Part shown: piece by piece, positions 49,332 through 57,481 of the stretch
How the letters are laid out: each line of letters begins with the position of its first letter
Position numbering within the stretch: position 1 is the first letter of the stretch
Assembly: GCF_019972295.1 (NCBI RefSeq)
Contig: NZ_BLJA01000001.1
Location: forward strand, 2,546,158 to 2,610,157
Origin: Geobacter sp. AOG2
GTDB taxonomy: Bacteria; Desulfobacterota; Desulfuromonadia; Geobacterales; Pseudopelobacteraceae
Length of the DNA stretch: 64,000 bases
Direction of reading: 5' to 3'
Notes under the pieces: model-generated
Told to the model about the DNA's origin: nothing
The model's database searches: none
Seen by the model: the letters and a program-made list of their open reading frames with translations, nothing else
Position numbers and translations under genes: made by a program

Positions 49332-50318
49332 CTACTGTATCTTCAGGACGATCTTGCCGAAGTGCTTGTCCTCTTCCATCATGCGGTGGGCATCCGCCAC
49401 CTGGTCGATGGTGAAGACCTTTTCGATGATCGGCACGATGGTGCGGTCGGCGAACTTGGGCAGGGCGCGCCGGGTGAACTCGGCCACGATCTCCCCCTTT
49501 TCCGAAACCGGCCGGGAGCGGAGCACGGAGCCGATGATCTGCTGCCGCTTCACCATCATCAGGGCCAGGTTGAGTTCGGCCTTGATGCCGCTGACCACGC
49601 CGATGATCACCAACCGCCCCTTGTAGGCCAGGGAGTTCATGTTGGGCGCCAGATACTTGGCCCCCACGTGGTCCAGGATCAGGTCCACGCCCTTCTTGTT
49701 CGTGTACTCCTTCACCACCTCGGTAAAATCCGGGGTCTCCCGGAAATTGATCAGGAAATCCGCACCCACCTGTTTGACCCGCTCCATCTTCTCCGGCGAC
49801 GCGGTCACGATCAGCTTGCTGGCCGGGGTCAGGGCGCGGCACAGCTGGATCGCCGCCGTGTTGACGCCGCCGCCGCCCCCGTGCAGGATGGCGGCCTGTT
49901 TGTCCTGGAACTCGCCGATCATGAAGACGTTCAGAAACGCGGTGATATAGGACTCGCAGATGCAGGCCGCCTCCTCGAAGGACATGGACTCCGGGATGGG
50001 CATCAGGTGGCAGGCGTAGGCCACGGCATACTCCGCATATCCGCCCCCCCCCACCAGGGACACGACCCGCTGCCCCACCTGCCAGCCGGTGACGCCCGGC
50101 CCCAACTCCTCGATGACGCCGGCCACTTCCAGGCCCAGGATCTCCGAATCCCCCGGCGGAGGCGGATATTTCCCCTCGCGCTGCACCAGGTCGGGACGGT
50201 TGATGCTGGTGGCGTGCACCTTGACCAGCACCTGCCCGTCGCCGGGCACGGGACGCTCCACCTCGCCCACCTTGAGCACCTCCACGCCGCCGAACCCCTC
50301 CATCAAAACAGCTTTCAT
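49332..50318 (-). CDS. Quinone oxidoreductase, zeta-crystallin/PIG3 type
   Basis: The 328-residue NADPH-dependent MDR enzyme lacks the zinc ligands of alcohol dehydrogenases. MKAVLMEGFGGVEVLKVGEV opens the GroES-like domain, RPDLVQREGKYPPPPGDSEI is the PIG3 motif, and AAILHGGGGGVNTAAIQLCR is the NADPH loop. It reduces quinones or enones. Downstream of the ATG promoter region 50319-50400. Single gene. Confidence 0.92.
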   Translation of the reverse strand: MKAVLMEGFGGVEVLKVGEVERPVPGDGQVLVKVHATSINRPDLVQREGKYPPPPGDSEILGLEVAGVIEELGPGVTGWQVGQRVVSLVGGGGYAEYAVAYACHLMPIPESMSFEEAACICESYITAFLNVFMIGEFQDKQAAILHGGGGGVNTAAIQLCRALTPASKLIVTASPEKMERVKQVGADFLINFRETPDFTEVVKEYTNKKGVDLILDHVGAKYLAPNMNSLAYKGRLVIIGVVSGIKAELNLALMMVKRQQIIGSVLRSRPVSEKGEIVAEFTRRALPKFADRTIVPIIEKVFTIDQVADAHRMMEEDKHFGKIVLKIQ

Positions 50319-50786
50319 AGTCCTAACCTCCCGATATATGTATGGTTGTCATCTTAATCAAAACCCTGTTTGTCTGTGAATGTACCCAGTTAGGATTATT
50401 TTGTAAACACAAAACATAACCGCAGATTAGCACCACTCTTCCACTGGCGATCAAGCCCCCCTCTGACAAAGGGGGATTTGCCCTTGATCATGAAAACCAA
50501 ATCCCCCCTGCCCCCCGGGGAGTTGTGCCTGCCTCCCGGATGCCCGAACGGCGGAGCGAGCGACTTGCCGGAGTCGAGCGCCGCCCATGCAGCACCATGC
50601 CTCCCATACAGCCCGTCCTCCGTCCGGTAGGAGGTATGACCGGCCATGCAGGACTGAGGCATACGAGCGAGAGCAGTCGTGAGGGCATCCGGGGGGCAGG
50701 CACACGGCGGAACAGCACCTTGATTTATGCCCCGTTCCGTGCGATAACTCATGCAATTCCCAACACGCCATCACAGGATATCTCCC
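50319..50786. other. Intergenic region with C-rich repeats
   Basis: No gene is supported, although several long frames are open. It contains a CCCCCCTCTGACAAAGGGGG palindrome (50456-50476) and other C/G-rich inverted stretches near 50505-50520, then a GC-rich stretch with no recognisable signal. AGGA at 50775 serves surE. Confidence 0.4.
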
Positions 50787-51530
50787 ATGCACATCATGGT
50801 CACCAACGACGACGGCATCCACGCCCCCGGCATCCTGGCCCTGGCCGAGGCCCTGGGTGAGCTGGGCACCGTCACGGTCGTGGCGCCGGACCGGGAACGG
50901 AGCGCGGTCGGCCATTCCCTGACCTTGCACTCGCCGCTGCGGGTCTTCGAACTGCGGCCGGGGTTCTACGCCGTGGACGGCACGCCGACCGACTGCGTCA
51001 ACATGGGCATCCACAGCCTGCTGCCCCACCGCCCCGACCTGGTGGTTTCCGGCATCAATCACGGCGCCAACCTGGGGGACGACGTAACCTATTCGGGCAC
51101 GGTGGCGGCCGCCATGGAGGCCAACCTCATGGGCATCCCGGCCATCGCCGTCTCCCTGGCCACCCTTGAGCGCACCGGCCACTTCGACGCCGCCGCCGGA
51201 GTGGCCCTGGGGATTGCCCGGCAGGTCGCGGCCAACGGGTTGCCGGCCGACACCTTCCTCAACGTCAACATCCCCAACCGTCCGGCCGGGGAGATGCAGC
51301 CCACCCTCATCACCCGCCAGGGCAAACGCGCCTTCGCGGGCACGATCGTGGACAAGACCGACCCCCGGGGGCGCAAATACTACTGGATCGGCAGCGAAGC
51401 ACCGGCCTTCAACGACGATGAAGGGACCGACATCCACGCCGTCAACCGCGGGCACGTCTCCATCACCCCGCTGCACCTGGATCTGACCAATTACGAATCC
51501 ATGAAGGTTCTTTCCCGATGGTCCCTGTGA
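50787..51530 (+). CDS. surE: 5'-nucleotidase/survival protein SurE
   Basis: The 247-residue phosphatase removes the 5' (or 3') phosphate from nucleotides. MHIMVTNDDGIHAPGILALA holds the metal-binding Asp pair (D8, D9), then VVAPDRERSAVGHSLTL, DGTPTDCVNMGI and VSGINHGANLGDDVTYSGTV. ATG 50787 matches the conserved N-terminus. First gene of the surE-pcm-rpoS block linked with stationary-phase survival. Confidence 0.95.
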   Translation: MHIMVTNDDGIHAPGILALAEALGELGTVTVVAPDRERSAVGHSLTLHSPLRVFELRPGFYAVDGTPTDCVNMGIHSLLPHRPDLVVSGINHGANLGDDVTYSGTVAAAMEANLMGIPAIAVSLATLERTGHFDAAAGVALGIARQVAANGLPADTFLNVNIPNRPAGEMQPTLITRQGKRAFAGTIVDKTDPRGRKYYWIGSEAPAFNDDEGTDIHAVNRGHVSITPLHLDLTNYESMKVLSRWSL

Positions 51531-51591
51531 CACGACTGGACATCACGGCCCGCCTTTGGTATAGTGCCGCCTTCTTACGGGGCACACGAGC

Positions 51592-52254
51592 ATGAACTAC
51601 GAAATTTCCAGAAAACGGATGGTGCAGGATCAGATCGCGGCGCGCGGCGTCAGCGACCGTCGGGTCATCGACGCCATGCTCAAGATTCCGCGCCACATCT
51701 TCGTCCAGGAAGCCTTCGCCGCCCAGGCCTACAGCGACACCGCCCTGCCCATCGGAGAAAAGCAGACCATCTCCCAGCCCTACATGGTGGCCCTGATGAC
51801 CGAACTTCTGGGCCTGACCGGCACGGAAAAGGTGCTGGAGATCGGGACCGGCTCCGGATACCAGACCGCCATCCTGGCGACCCTGGCCGACCGGGTCTGC
51901 ACCGCCGAACGGATCCGCCCCCTGGCGATGCGGGCGCGGAAATGCCTCGACTCCATCGGCCTTTTCAACGTAAAATTGCGGATCAATGACAGCGACGACA
52001 GCCCTGTCGGCTGGGAGGAGGAAGCCCCCTTCGACGCCATCATGGTGACGGCCGGGGCGCCCGACGTGCCGCAGGTGCTGACCGACCAGCTCGCCGTGGG
52101 CGGCAGGCTGGTGATCCCGGTGGGGAACGAGAGCGAACAACGCCTGCTCAGGATCGTGAAGGACGCGGACGGGACCCTGCTGACCGAAGCATCGGTAGGC
52201 TGCCGTTTCGTCCCCCTGATCGGGCGGCAGGGATGGCAGATAGAGCGCACGTAG
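51592..52254 (+). CDS. pcm: Protein-L-isoaspartate O-methyltransferase
   Basis: The 220-residue repair enzyme methylates isoaspartyl residues in aged proteins. [59 protein letters not shown] (SAM motif I) and [20 protein letters not shown], then RLVIPVG, are diagnostic. Located 61 bases after surE. ATG 51592 has a weak site (GGGGCACACGAGC). Confidence 0.95.
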   Translation: MNYEISRKRMVQDQIAARGVSDRRVIDAMLKIPRHIFVQEAFAAQAYSDTALPIGEKQTISQPYMVALMTELLGLTGTEKVLEIGTGSGYQTAILATLADRVCTAERIRPLAMRARKCLDSIGLFNVKLRINDSDDSPVGWEEEAPFDAIMVTAGAPDVPQVLTDQLAVGGRLVIPVGNESEQRLLRIVKDADGTLLTEASVGCRFVPLIGRQGWQIERT

Positions 52255-52276
52255 AGGAAGTAAGCGAGGGCCGACT

Positions 52277-53278
52277 ATGCAACGTGACCATCTTCTGAAT
52301 AGCGACACCGGCTTCATCGAAAAAGAGCCGCCGGCCGATATCGCCCTGGCCTTGGACGACGTGGACGAACCTCTGGAGTTTCCCGATGACGAGGAGGTCG
52401 CGGAAGCGGAGGTTGCCGACGAGAAGCTCCCCATCGAAGAACTGGAAAGCTTCGACGACGCCATCAAGATCTACCTGCGGGACATCCAGCGCACGCCCCT
52501 GTTGACCGCCGACTCGGAGAAGGAGCTGGCCCGCAGGGTGGAAAAAGGGGAGAAGGCCGCCCGGGACAAGATGATCGAGTCCAACCTGCGGCTGGTGGTG
52601 AAGATCGCCAAGCGCTATATCAACCGCGGCCTTCCCTTCCTGGACCTGATCGAGGAGGGGAACCTGGGGCTGATCAAGGCGGTGGAGCGCTTCAGCCTTG
52701 CCAAGGAATGCCGCTTCTCCACCTATGCCACCTGGTGGATCCGCCAGGCCATCGAACGCTCCCTGGTCAACCAGTCCCGGACCATCCGCCTGCCGGTGCA
52801 CGTCTCCGACGACATCAACCGCATGCTCAAGGTCACCCGCTCCCTCTCCCAGAGCCTGCAACGCGAACCGTCCACCCAGGAGGTGGCCGACGCCATGAAG
52901 GCCAAGGTGGCCTACACCCGGCGGCTCATGACCCTGCTGCGGCGCACCTGTTCCATGGAGACCCCCATCGGCGAGGGAAACGATTTTTTCCTCATCGACA
53001 CCATCGAGGACAGTTCGGCGGTATCGCCGTCCGACCTGCTGGAGAACGTCAACCGCTTCGAAATGATCTCCCGCCTGTTCGCCGACCTTACCGAGAGCGA
53101 GCAGAAGATACTGACCCTGCGCTTCGGCCTGGACGACAAGGAACCCCAGACCCTGGACACCATCGGCCAGAGCTTCGGCGTAACGAGGGAGCGTATCCGC
53201 CAGATCGAGGCCAAGTGCCTTGAAAAACTGCGTAAACTTTCGGAGTCGGAGCCCATGCGCCGCCCGGAAGCAGAATAG
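52277..53278 (+). CDS. rpoS: RNA polymerase sigma factor RpoS
   Basis: A 333-residue sigma-70 family protein of group 2. An acidic N-terminus is followed by region 1.2 ([20 protein letters not shown]), 2.1-2.4 ([40 protein letters not shown]), region 3 ([20 protein letters not shown]) and region 4.2 with the HTH ([20 protein letters not shown]). It directs transcription in stationary phase and stress. It follows pcm; no nlpD gene lies between, unlike in many gammaproteobacteria. Confidence 0.93.
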   Translation: MQRDHLLNSDTGFIEKEPPADIALALDDVDEPLEFPDDEEVAEAEVADEKLPIEELESFDDAIKIYLRDIQRTPLLTADSEKELARRVEKGEKAARDKMIESNLRLVVKIAKRYINRGLPFLDLIEEGNLGLIKAVERFSLAKECRFSTYATWWIRQAIERSLVNQSRTIRLPVHVSDDINRMLKVTRSLSQSLQREPSTQEVADAMKAKVAYTRRLMTLLRRTCSMETPIGEGNDFFLIDTIEDSSAVSPSDLLENVNRFEMISRLFADLTESEQKILTLRFGLDDKEPQTLDTIGQSFGVTRERIRQIEAKCLEKLRKLSESEPMRRPEAE

Positions 53279-53305
53279 ACAAAAATCGACAAGGAGCCTG
53301 ACCCG

Positions 53306-53821
53306 ATGAACGACCTGAAGAGCATCATCCGCGACATCCCGGACTTTCCCAAGAAGGGGATCGTGTTCAAGGACATCACCACCCTTCTGCAGGACGCCCA
53401 ATCCTATAGCCGCATGGTAGACCTGCTGTCCCACCACTACATCGGCAAACACGTGGACAAGGTGGTCGGCGTGGAGGCCCGCGGTTTCATCGTCGGTTCG
53501 GCCCTGGCCTACAAACTGGGGGCCGGCATCGTGCTGGTGCGCAAACCGGGCAAGCTGCCCTCGGAGACCTTCAGCAAGACCTATGACCTGGAATACGGCA
53601 CCGACACCCTGGAGATCCACAAGGACGCCATCAAGCCGGGCGAGCGCATCCTGATCGCCGACGACCTGCTGGCCACCGGCGGCACCATGGCCGCGGTGGT
53701 GGATCTGGTGCAGAGCATGGGCGGGGAGATCGTGGATTGCTGTTTCATGGCCGAGCTGGAATTTCTGGAAGGACGCAAGCGGCTGCCCGAGGGGAAGGTT
53801 TTCTCGCTGCTCAAGTTCTGA
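53306..53821 (+). CDS. apt: Adenine phosphoribosyltransferase
   Basis: The 171-residue enzyme salvages adenine to [63 protein letters not shown] and the PRPP loop [18 protein letters not shown] are conserved. AAGGAGCC precedes ATG 53306; it is 27 bases after rpoS and may share its transcript. Confidence 0.96.
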   Translation: MNDLKSIIRDIPDFPKKGIVFKDITTLLQDAQSYSRMVDLLSHHYIGKHVDKVVGVEARGFIVGSALAYKLGAGIVLVRKPGKLPSETFSKTYDLEYGTDTLEIHKDAIKPGERILIADDLLATGGTMAAVVDLVQSMGGEIVDCCFMAELEFLEGRKRLPEGKVFSLLKF

Positions 53822-53882
53822 AGCGAGCGTTTCGCTTGAAACCAGGGGGCAACTCTGGTATATAGGTTCTCCACTTCAATCT

Positions 53883-53959
53883 GTCCCCGTAGCTCAGCAG
53901 GATAGAGCACTTCCCTCCTAAGGAAGGGGTCGGACGTTCGAATCGTCTCGGGGACGCCA
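53883..53959 (+). tRNA. tRNA-Arg (anticodon CCT)
   Basis: The acceptor stem GTCCCCG pairs with CGGGGAC (53949-53955); the D-loop is AGCTCAGCAGGATAGAGC; the anticodon stem CTTCC/GGAAG encloses CTCCTAA with anticodon CCT, reading AGG. GTTCGAATC forms the T arm. The CCA end is encoded (53957-53959). A terminator follows at 53969. Acquired DNA begins shortly downstream. Confidence 0.97.
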
Positions 53960-53968
53960 ACAAAAACA

Positions 53969-54000
53969 ATGGCTTACAGACTTTTTCTGTAAGCCATTTT
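53969..54000 (+). terminator. Terminator of tRNA-Arg
   Basis: ATGGCTTACAGA and TCTGTAAGCCAT are perfect 12-bp arms with a T run after them. Confidence 0.93.
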
Positions 54001-54065
54001 TGCTTTACTGGCCTTTTGTTGCCGTTTTGTTGCCGCCTTACCCCATAAAGTCAAGGTCAAATAAG

Positions 54066-54098
54066 TATTATGTCCCCAGATTTCCTGGGGACATAATA
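54066..54098. repeat. REP palindrome 1
   Basis: TATTATGTCCCCAG (54066-54079) and CTGGGGACATAATA (54085-54098) are perfect 14-bp arms. The motif ATTATGTCCCC recurs around the REP transposase gene. Confidence 0.8.
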
Positions 54099-54102
54099 CA
54101 AA

Positions 54103-54298
54103 TTACTTGGGCATTGCAGGCCTGCCTGCCCGCTTTTTCTTTAACTCCCTACCAGTGATTCCCTCTACCACCTCAACGAATTCTTCATCACCCGCCGGCC
54201 TGCCTGTGCGCGTTGTCTCGCGCAGCAGTTTCAAATCCTCTTCCTCTCCTGAACTTAGAAATTCCCGCCAATCCGTTATCAATCCCAGTAGCGTCCGG
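54103..54298 (-). pseudogene. 3' fragment of REP-associated transposase (duplicate)
   Basis: The 214 bases 54085-54298 are identical, as read by eye, to 56637-56850 and encode the last 65 residues of the transposase at 56655-57317. The catalytic part is missing; the homology stops abruptly where a REP palindrome begins, at 54298. No start codon. Confidence 0.85.
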
Positions 54299-54361
54299 GG
54301 AAATATGGGGACACAATACCAATTTCGGCGCTGAATTAGGCATTATGTCCCCATATTTCCC
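54298..54361. repeat. REP palindrome 2
   Basis: GGGAAATATGGGGACA (54298-54313) and TGTCCCCATATTTCCC (54346-54361) are perfect 16-bp arms around a 32-base loop. It joins the transposase fragment to the clipped monooxygenase gene. Confidence 0.8.
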
Positions 54362-54494
54362 TCAGACTTTGAAACCGCTCAATGGAAATAAAGCCTGGGC
54401 GGTTGGATAAGAACTCTCGCAGTCGAGCGGCAATAGCCAGGTATTCAGCTTTTCCATCTTTTTTAGGCCAAACTTCAAATATTACACAAATCAT
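54336..54494 (-). pseudogene. Antibiotic biosynthesis monooxygenase domain, 3'-truncated
   Basis: The 52-residue frame starts ICVIFEVWPKKDGKAEYLAI and continues to RPGFISIERF, the first half of an ABM-fold protein, then runs into REP palindrome 2, which supplies the end REIWGHNA. ABM proteins are normally about 95-110 residues, so the second half is lost. AAGGAAG precedes ATG 54494. It directly follows the MFS gene and probably was the second gene of that operon. Confidence 0.65.
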
Positions 54495-54505
54495 GTCTCT
54501 TCCTT

Positions 54506-55750
54506 TCATGAGTGTTGCTGTTGAATTTTCGTGCTTGGTAAAAATGCCGTTACAACTCCCAATAACGGCAAGTACGCACAGTGTTTGTAGACCCAAACGA
54601 TTCCGTACACATCGGCCAGACTTCCCAATCCAGCAGCAGCAATACCACCGATGCCGAACATCAGGCCAAACATTACGCCTGAAACCATACCGACCCGACC
54701 CGGTACTGTCTCTTGTGCATATACCACTAATGCAGAAAATGCGGATGACATAATTAAGCCAATAGCGATGGCAAGAATAGCTGTCCAGAAAAGGTTCGCA
54801 TGTGGGAGTAGTAGTGCAAATGGCGCTACTCCCAGAAAGGAAACCCAGATCACCGCTTTGCGACCTATTTTATCACCCACGGGGCCACCCGCAAAAGTTC
54901 CCGCTGCAATGGCCGCCAAAAACGCAAATAGATAAAGTTGTGACTCCTGAATCGGCAAGCCGAAACGCTGGATCAGATAGAAGGTGAAATAGTTGGTAAA
55001 CGCCGCTATGTAAACAAACTTGGCAAACATTAAGACTGCAATCACCACCAGCGCACGTATGATCGTGTTTTGGCTAAGATGAGAAGAAAGAGTTTTGCCG
55101 GTGGCCGCTGTCAGCGTTAGATGGTGCCGCAACCTCCAACCCGTTATTTTGAACAGCACCACTATTGCCAACAGTGCAAAGAGCATAAACCAGCCAATAG
55201 CTGCTTGCCCGTGCGGTATTACAATTGCTGCAACCATAAGTGGCCCAATTGCAGAACCGGTGTTGCCACCAACCTGAAAAGTTGATTGAGCCGTGCCAAA
55301 TCGACCACCTGAGGCTAACCGTGCAACACGGGATGCTTCTGGGTGAAATGTTGACGATCCCACGCCGATGAACACGGATGCCACAAGTAGCATTGGGTAG
55401 GTGCTGGCAAGTGACAATAAGCCAAGTCCAACGAGTGTCGTCAACATTCCCATCGGCAGTAGATAGGGTTTCGGGTGTTTGTCTGTGTATAATCCGATCC
55501 ACGGTTGGAGCAAGGAGGCAGTGATTTGATAGACTAACGAAATCCAGCCGATTTGTGTAAAACCAAGTGAGAACTTTGATTTCAACATTGGGTAGATTGC
55601 CGGTAGCACCGCTTGTATCAGATCGTTCAACAGGTGAGCGAAGGTCACTGCGCCAAGAATGCTAATGGCAAGTTTTTGAATCTGATTACCTGAAACTGCG
55701 TCTGGAGAGATTGAAACGCTGCGGTCAAGATTAGTTGATTCGTTTGCCAT
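54506..55750 (-). CDS. MFS transporter, Fsr (fosmidomycin resistance)-like
   Basis: The 414-residue protein has twelve predicted helices. The loop 2-3 motif is LYTDKHPKPYLLPMG; FHPEASRVARLASGGRFGTA and GNTGSAIGPLMVAA resemble Fsr-type exporters; the second-half motif is GGPVGDKIGRKAV. Fsr-like pumps export drugs or metabolites; substrate unknown. ATG 55750 is used. It is divergent from an AraC regulator, 95 bases away, suggesting control by that protein. Base composition is less GC-rich than the chromosome. Confidence 0.88.
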   Translation of the reverse strand: MANESTNLDRSVSISPDAVSGNQIQKLAISILGAVTFAHLLNDLIQAVLPAIYPMLKSKFSLGFTQIGWISLVYQITASLLQPWIGLYTDKHPKPYLLPMGMLTTLVGLGLLSLASTYPMLLVASVFIGVGSSTFHPEASRVARLASGGRFGTAQSTFQVGGNTGSAIGPLMVAAIVIPHGQAAIGWFMLFALLAIVVLFKITGWRLRHHLTLTAATGKTLSSHLSQNTIIRALVVIAVLMFAKFVYIAAFTNYFTFYLIQRFGLPIQESQLYLFAFLAAIAAGTFAGGPVGDKIGRKAVIWVSFLGVAPFALLLPHANLFWTAILAIAIGLIMSSAFSALVVYAQETVPGRVGMVSGVMFGLMFGIGGIAAAGLGSLADVYGIVWVYKHCAYLPLLGVVTAFLPSTKIQQQHS

Positions 55751-55815
55751 GGATGTAACTCCGCTCAATGTTAGGTGTTACTATCATACGACTTTCATAA
55801 TGTGTTGTATCACGC

Positions 55816-55821
55816 TATAAT
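55816..55821 (+). promoter_or_regulatory. Candidate -10 box for the AraC-type regulator gene
   Basis: A perfect TATAAT lies 24 bases upstream of the ATG; no good -35 box is seen, as is common for activator-dependent promoters. On the other strand TATGAT (55783-55788) could serve the MFS gene. Confidence 0.35.
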
Positions 55822-55845
55822 GACAAAAACTGTAGAGTTTGGGAC

Positions 55846-56619
55846 ATGTCAGACTATCTTATCTGGAAAAATCTTGATCTGCACAATTCAGATCGCCCAA
55901 TTGTGGTACTGAAGAAGAACTATTCTGACGGTGCTTCAACAGGATGGCATTCCCACCCACGAGGGCAGCTTCTTTATGCAATTGAAGGTGTAATGCTCGT
56001 GCAGTCGGCTGAGGGGTCATGGGTGGTGCCATCGAATCGAGCGTTATGGATTACAGCTGGCCTTAACCATGAAGTGAAAATGTCCGGTGATGTGAAGATG
56101 CGCACTGTCTACATTGACGAGGTAAAGATCGAGGCACTTCCGGAGAAGACTTGCGTTATAAACGTCTCGCCGCTGTTACGTGAACTCATTGTGGCAGCGG
56201 TTCAAGTATCGCAGAGCTATTCGGAAGAAAGTAGAGATGGGCGGCTTATGCGCCTACTGGTCGATGAGTTGCGAATATCTGATGTGTTGTCTCTCCATCT
56301 TCCCATGCCACATGATGTGCGCATTAAATTTATCTGTGAATCACTGATTGATCAACCTTCTGATTCCTACACTGCCGCCCAATGGTCAAGGCAATTGGGA
56401 GTGACAACCAAAACCGTGCATCGGCTTTTTCTGAAAGAAACTGGCATGACCTTCTCTCAATGGCGTGAACAGGCCAGACTTTTGTATGCGCTTCGTAAAA
56501 TTGCCAGTGGTGAGCGGATTATTGATATTGCCTTTGATTGTGGTTATGCAAGTCAAAGTGCATTTACTGCTATGTTCCGGCGACATTTTGGCATAACTCC
56601 GTCGAACTTCTATCGCTAG
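55846..56619 (+). CDS. AraC-family transcriptional regulator with cupin sensor
   Basis: The 257-residue product has an N-terminal cupin domain (GWHSHPRGQLLYAIEGVMLV, residues about 33-52) and two C-terminal helix-turn-helix motifs (YTAAQWSRQLGVTTKTVHRL and RIIDIAFDCGYASQSAFTAM, then FRRHFGITPSNFYR). It likely senses a small compound and controls the divergent MFS gene, as in YeaM/NimR-type pairs. ATG 55846 follows TTTGGGAC. Confidence 0.92.
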   Translation: MSDYLIWKNLDLHNSDRPIVVLKKNYSDGASTGWHSHPRGQLLYAIEGVMLVQSAEGSWVVPSNRALWITAGLNHEVKMSGDVKMRTVYIDEVKIEALPEKTCVINVSPLLRELIVAAVQVSQSYSEESRDGRLMRLLVDELRISDVLSLHLPMPHDVRIKFICESLIDQPSDSYTAAQWSRQLGVTTKTVHRLFLKETGMTFSQWREQARLLYALRKIASGERIIDIAFDCGYASQSAFTAMFRRHFGITPSNFYR

Positions 56620-56654
56620 GGTAAAATCTGGAAAATCTGGGGACATAATACAAA

Positions 56655-57317
56655 TTACTTGGGCATTGCAGGCCTGCCTGCCCGCTTTTTCTTTAACTCC
56701 CTACCAGTGATTCCCTCTACCACCTCAACGAATTCTTCATCACCCGCCGGCCTGCCTGTGCGCGTTGTCTCGCGCAGCAGTTTCAAATCCTCTTCCTCTC
56801 CTGAACTTAGAAATTCCCGCCAATCCGTTATCAATCCCAGTAGCGTCCGGTCTTTCACCAAAGGGTCATAATCAATCATTCCGCACTGAAAGCAGGCGCT
56901 TGACCAAGGGTATTCCCATGGTGTCTTCGCCATGCCGGCAACTACCGGATTCCATGCCACATAACGCGCAGCCGCCAGCAGATGCCGCTGGTCGAGCACG
57001 CACGAACTGAATCGTCCCTGAAACAGGTAGCCGCGAACCCCCTGGGAGAAGTTTTTCATGCGTGTGTAACGGCGATGTGCCTCTCCGAAACCCTGGGCAA
57101 GCGATGTCTCGCTGTGAGGTACTGCGATGAAGTGGACGTGATTTGTCATGAGACACCAGGACAGGATGTCCAGTCCGAAACGAGCCGACTCCTCGGATAA
57201 GAAGGAGAGGTATGCGAACCGGTCCGCGTCGGAATGGAATACATCCATGGAGCGGACCCCCCGCTGGGTGACGTGGTGGGGGTAACCTGGAGCAACGATT
57301 CGAGAAATGCGGGCCAT
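56655..57317 (-). CDS. REP-associated tyrosine transposase (Y1/HUH)
   Basis: The 220-residue protein starts MARISRIVAPGYPHHVTQRG, has the HUH metal motif in TNHVHFIAVP, the catalytic Tyr region in RYTRMKNFSQGVRGYLFQGR, and RYVAWNPVVAGMAKTPWEYP typical of RayT/TnpA-REP proteins. These mobilise or maintain REP palindromes by single-strand cleavage. It is intact, with REP sequences on both sides; its 3' end is duplicated at 54085-54298. Confidence 0.92.
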   Translation of the reverse strand: MARISRIVAPGYPHHVTQRGVRSMDVFHSDADRFAYLSFLSEESARFGLDILSWCLMTNHVHFIAVPHSETSLAQGFGEAHRRYTRMKNFSQGVRGYLFQGRFSSCVLDQRHLLAAARYVAWNPVVAGMAKTPWEYPWSSACFQCGMIDYDPLVKDRTLLGLITDWREFLSSGEEEDLKLLRETTRTGRPAGDEEFVEVVEGITGRELKKKRAGRPAMPK

Positions 57318-57341
57318 GGCGGAATATTATGAGCAGATACC

Positions 57342-57427
57342 CGTAACGTCAAGGTGGAATTAGTATTATGTCCCCAGATTTCTCCGTAACGTCAAGGTGG
57401 AATTAGTATTATGTCCCCAGATTTCTC
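57342..57427. repeat. Tandem 43-bp direct repeat containing REP motif
   Basis: Two exact copies of a 43-bp unit (57342-57384, 57385-57427) starting CGTAACGTCAAGGTGGAATT and containing TATTATGTCCCCAG. It lies upstream of the REP transposase gene. Confidence 0.85.
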
Positions 57428-57481
57428 CCCAGATTTCTCCCACCTCCCATTTCACTGCATCCCATCAGAAAACCACGGTCC

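Noticed and set aside
50396-50752. Minus-strand frame in the surE upstream region
   Set aside because: No ribosome site, repeat-derived composition and no domain.
53883-57430. Genomic island integrated at the tRNA-Arg 3' end
   Set aside because: No duplicate of the tRNA end and no integrase were found downstream; the REP-transposase explanation fits better.
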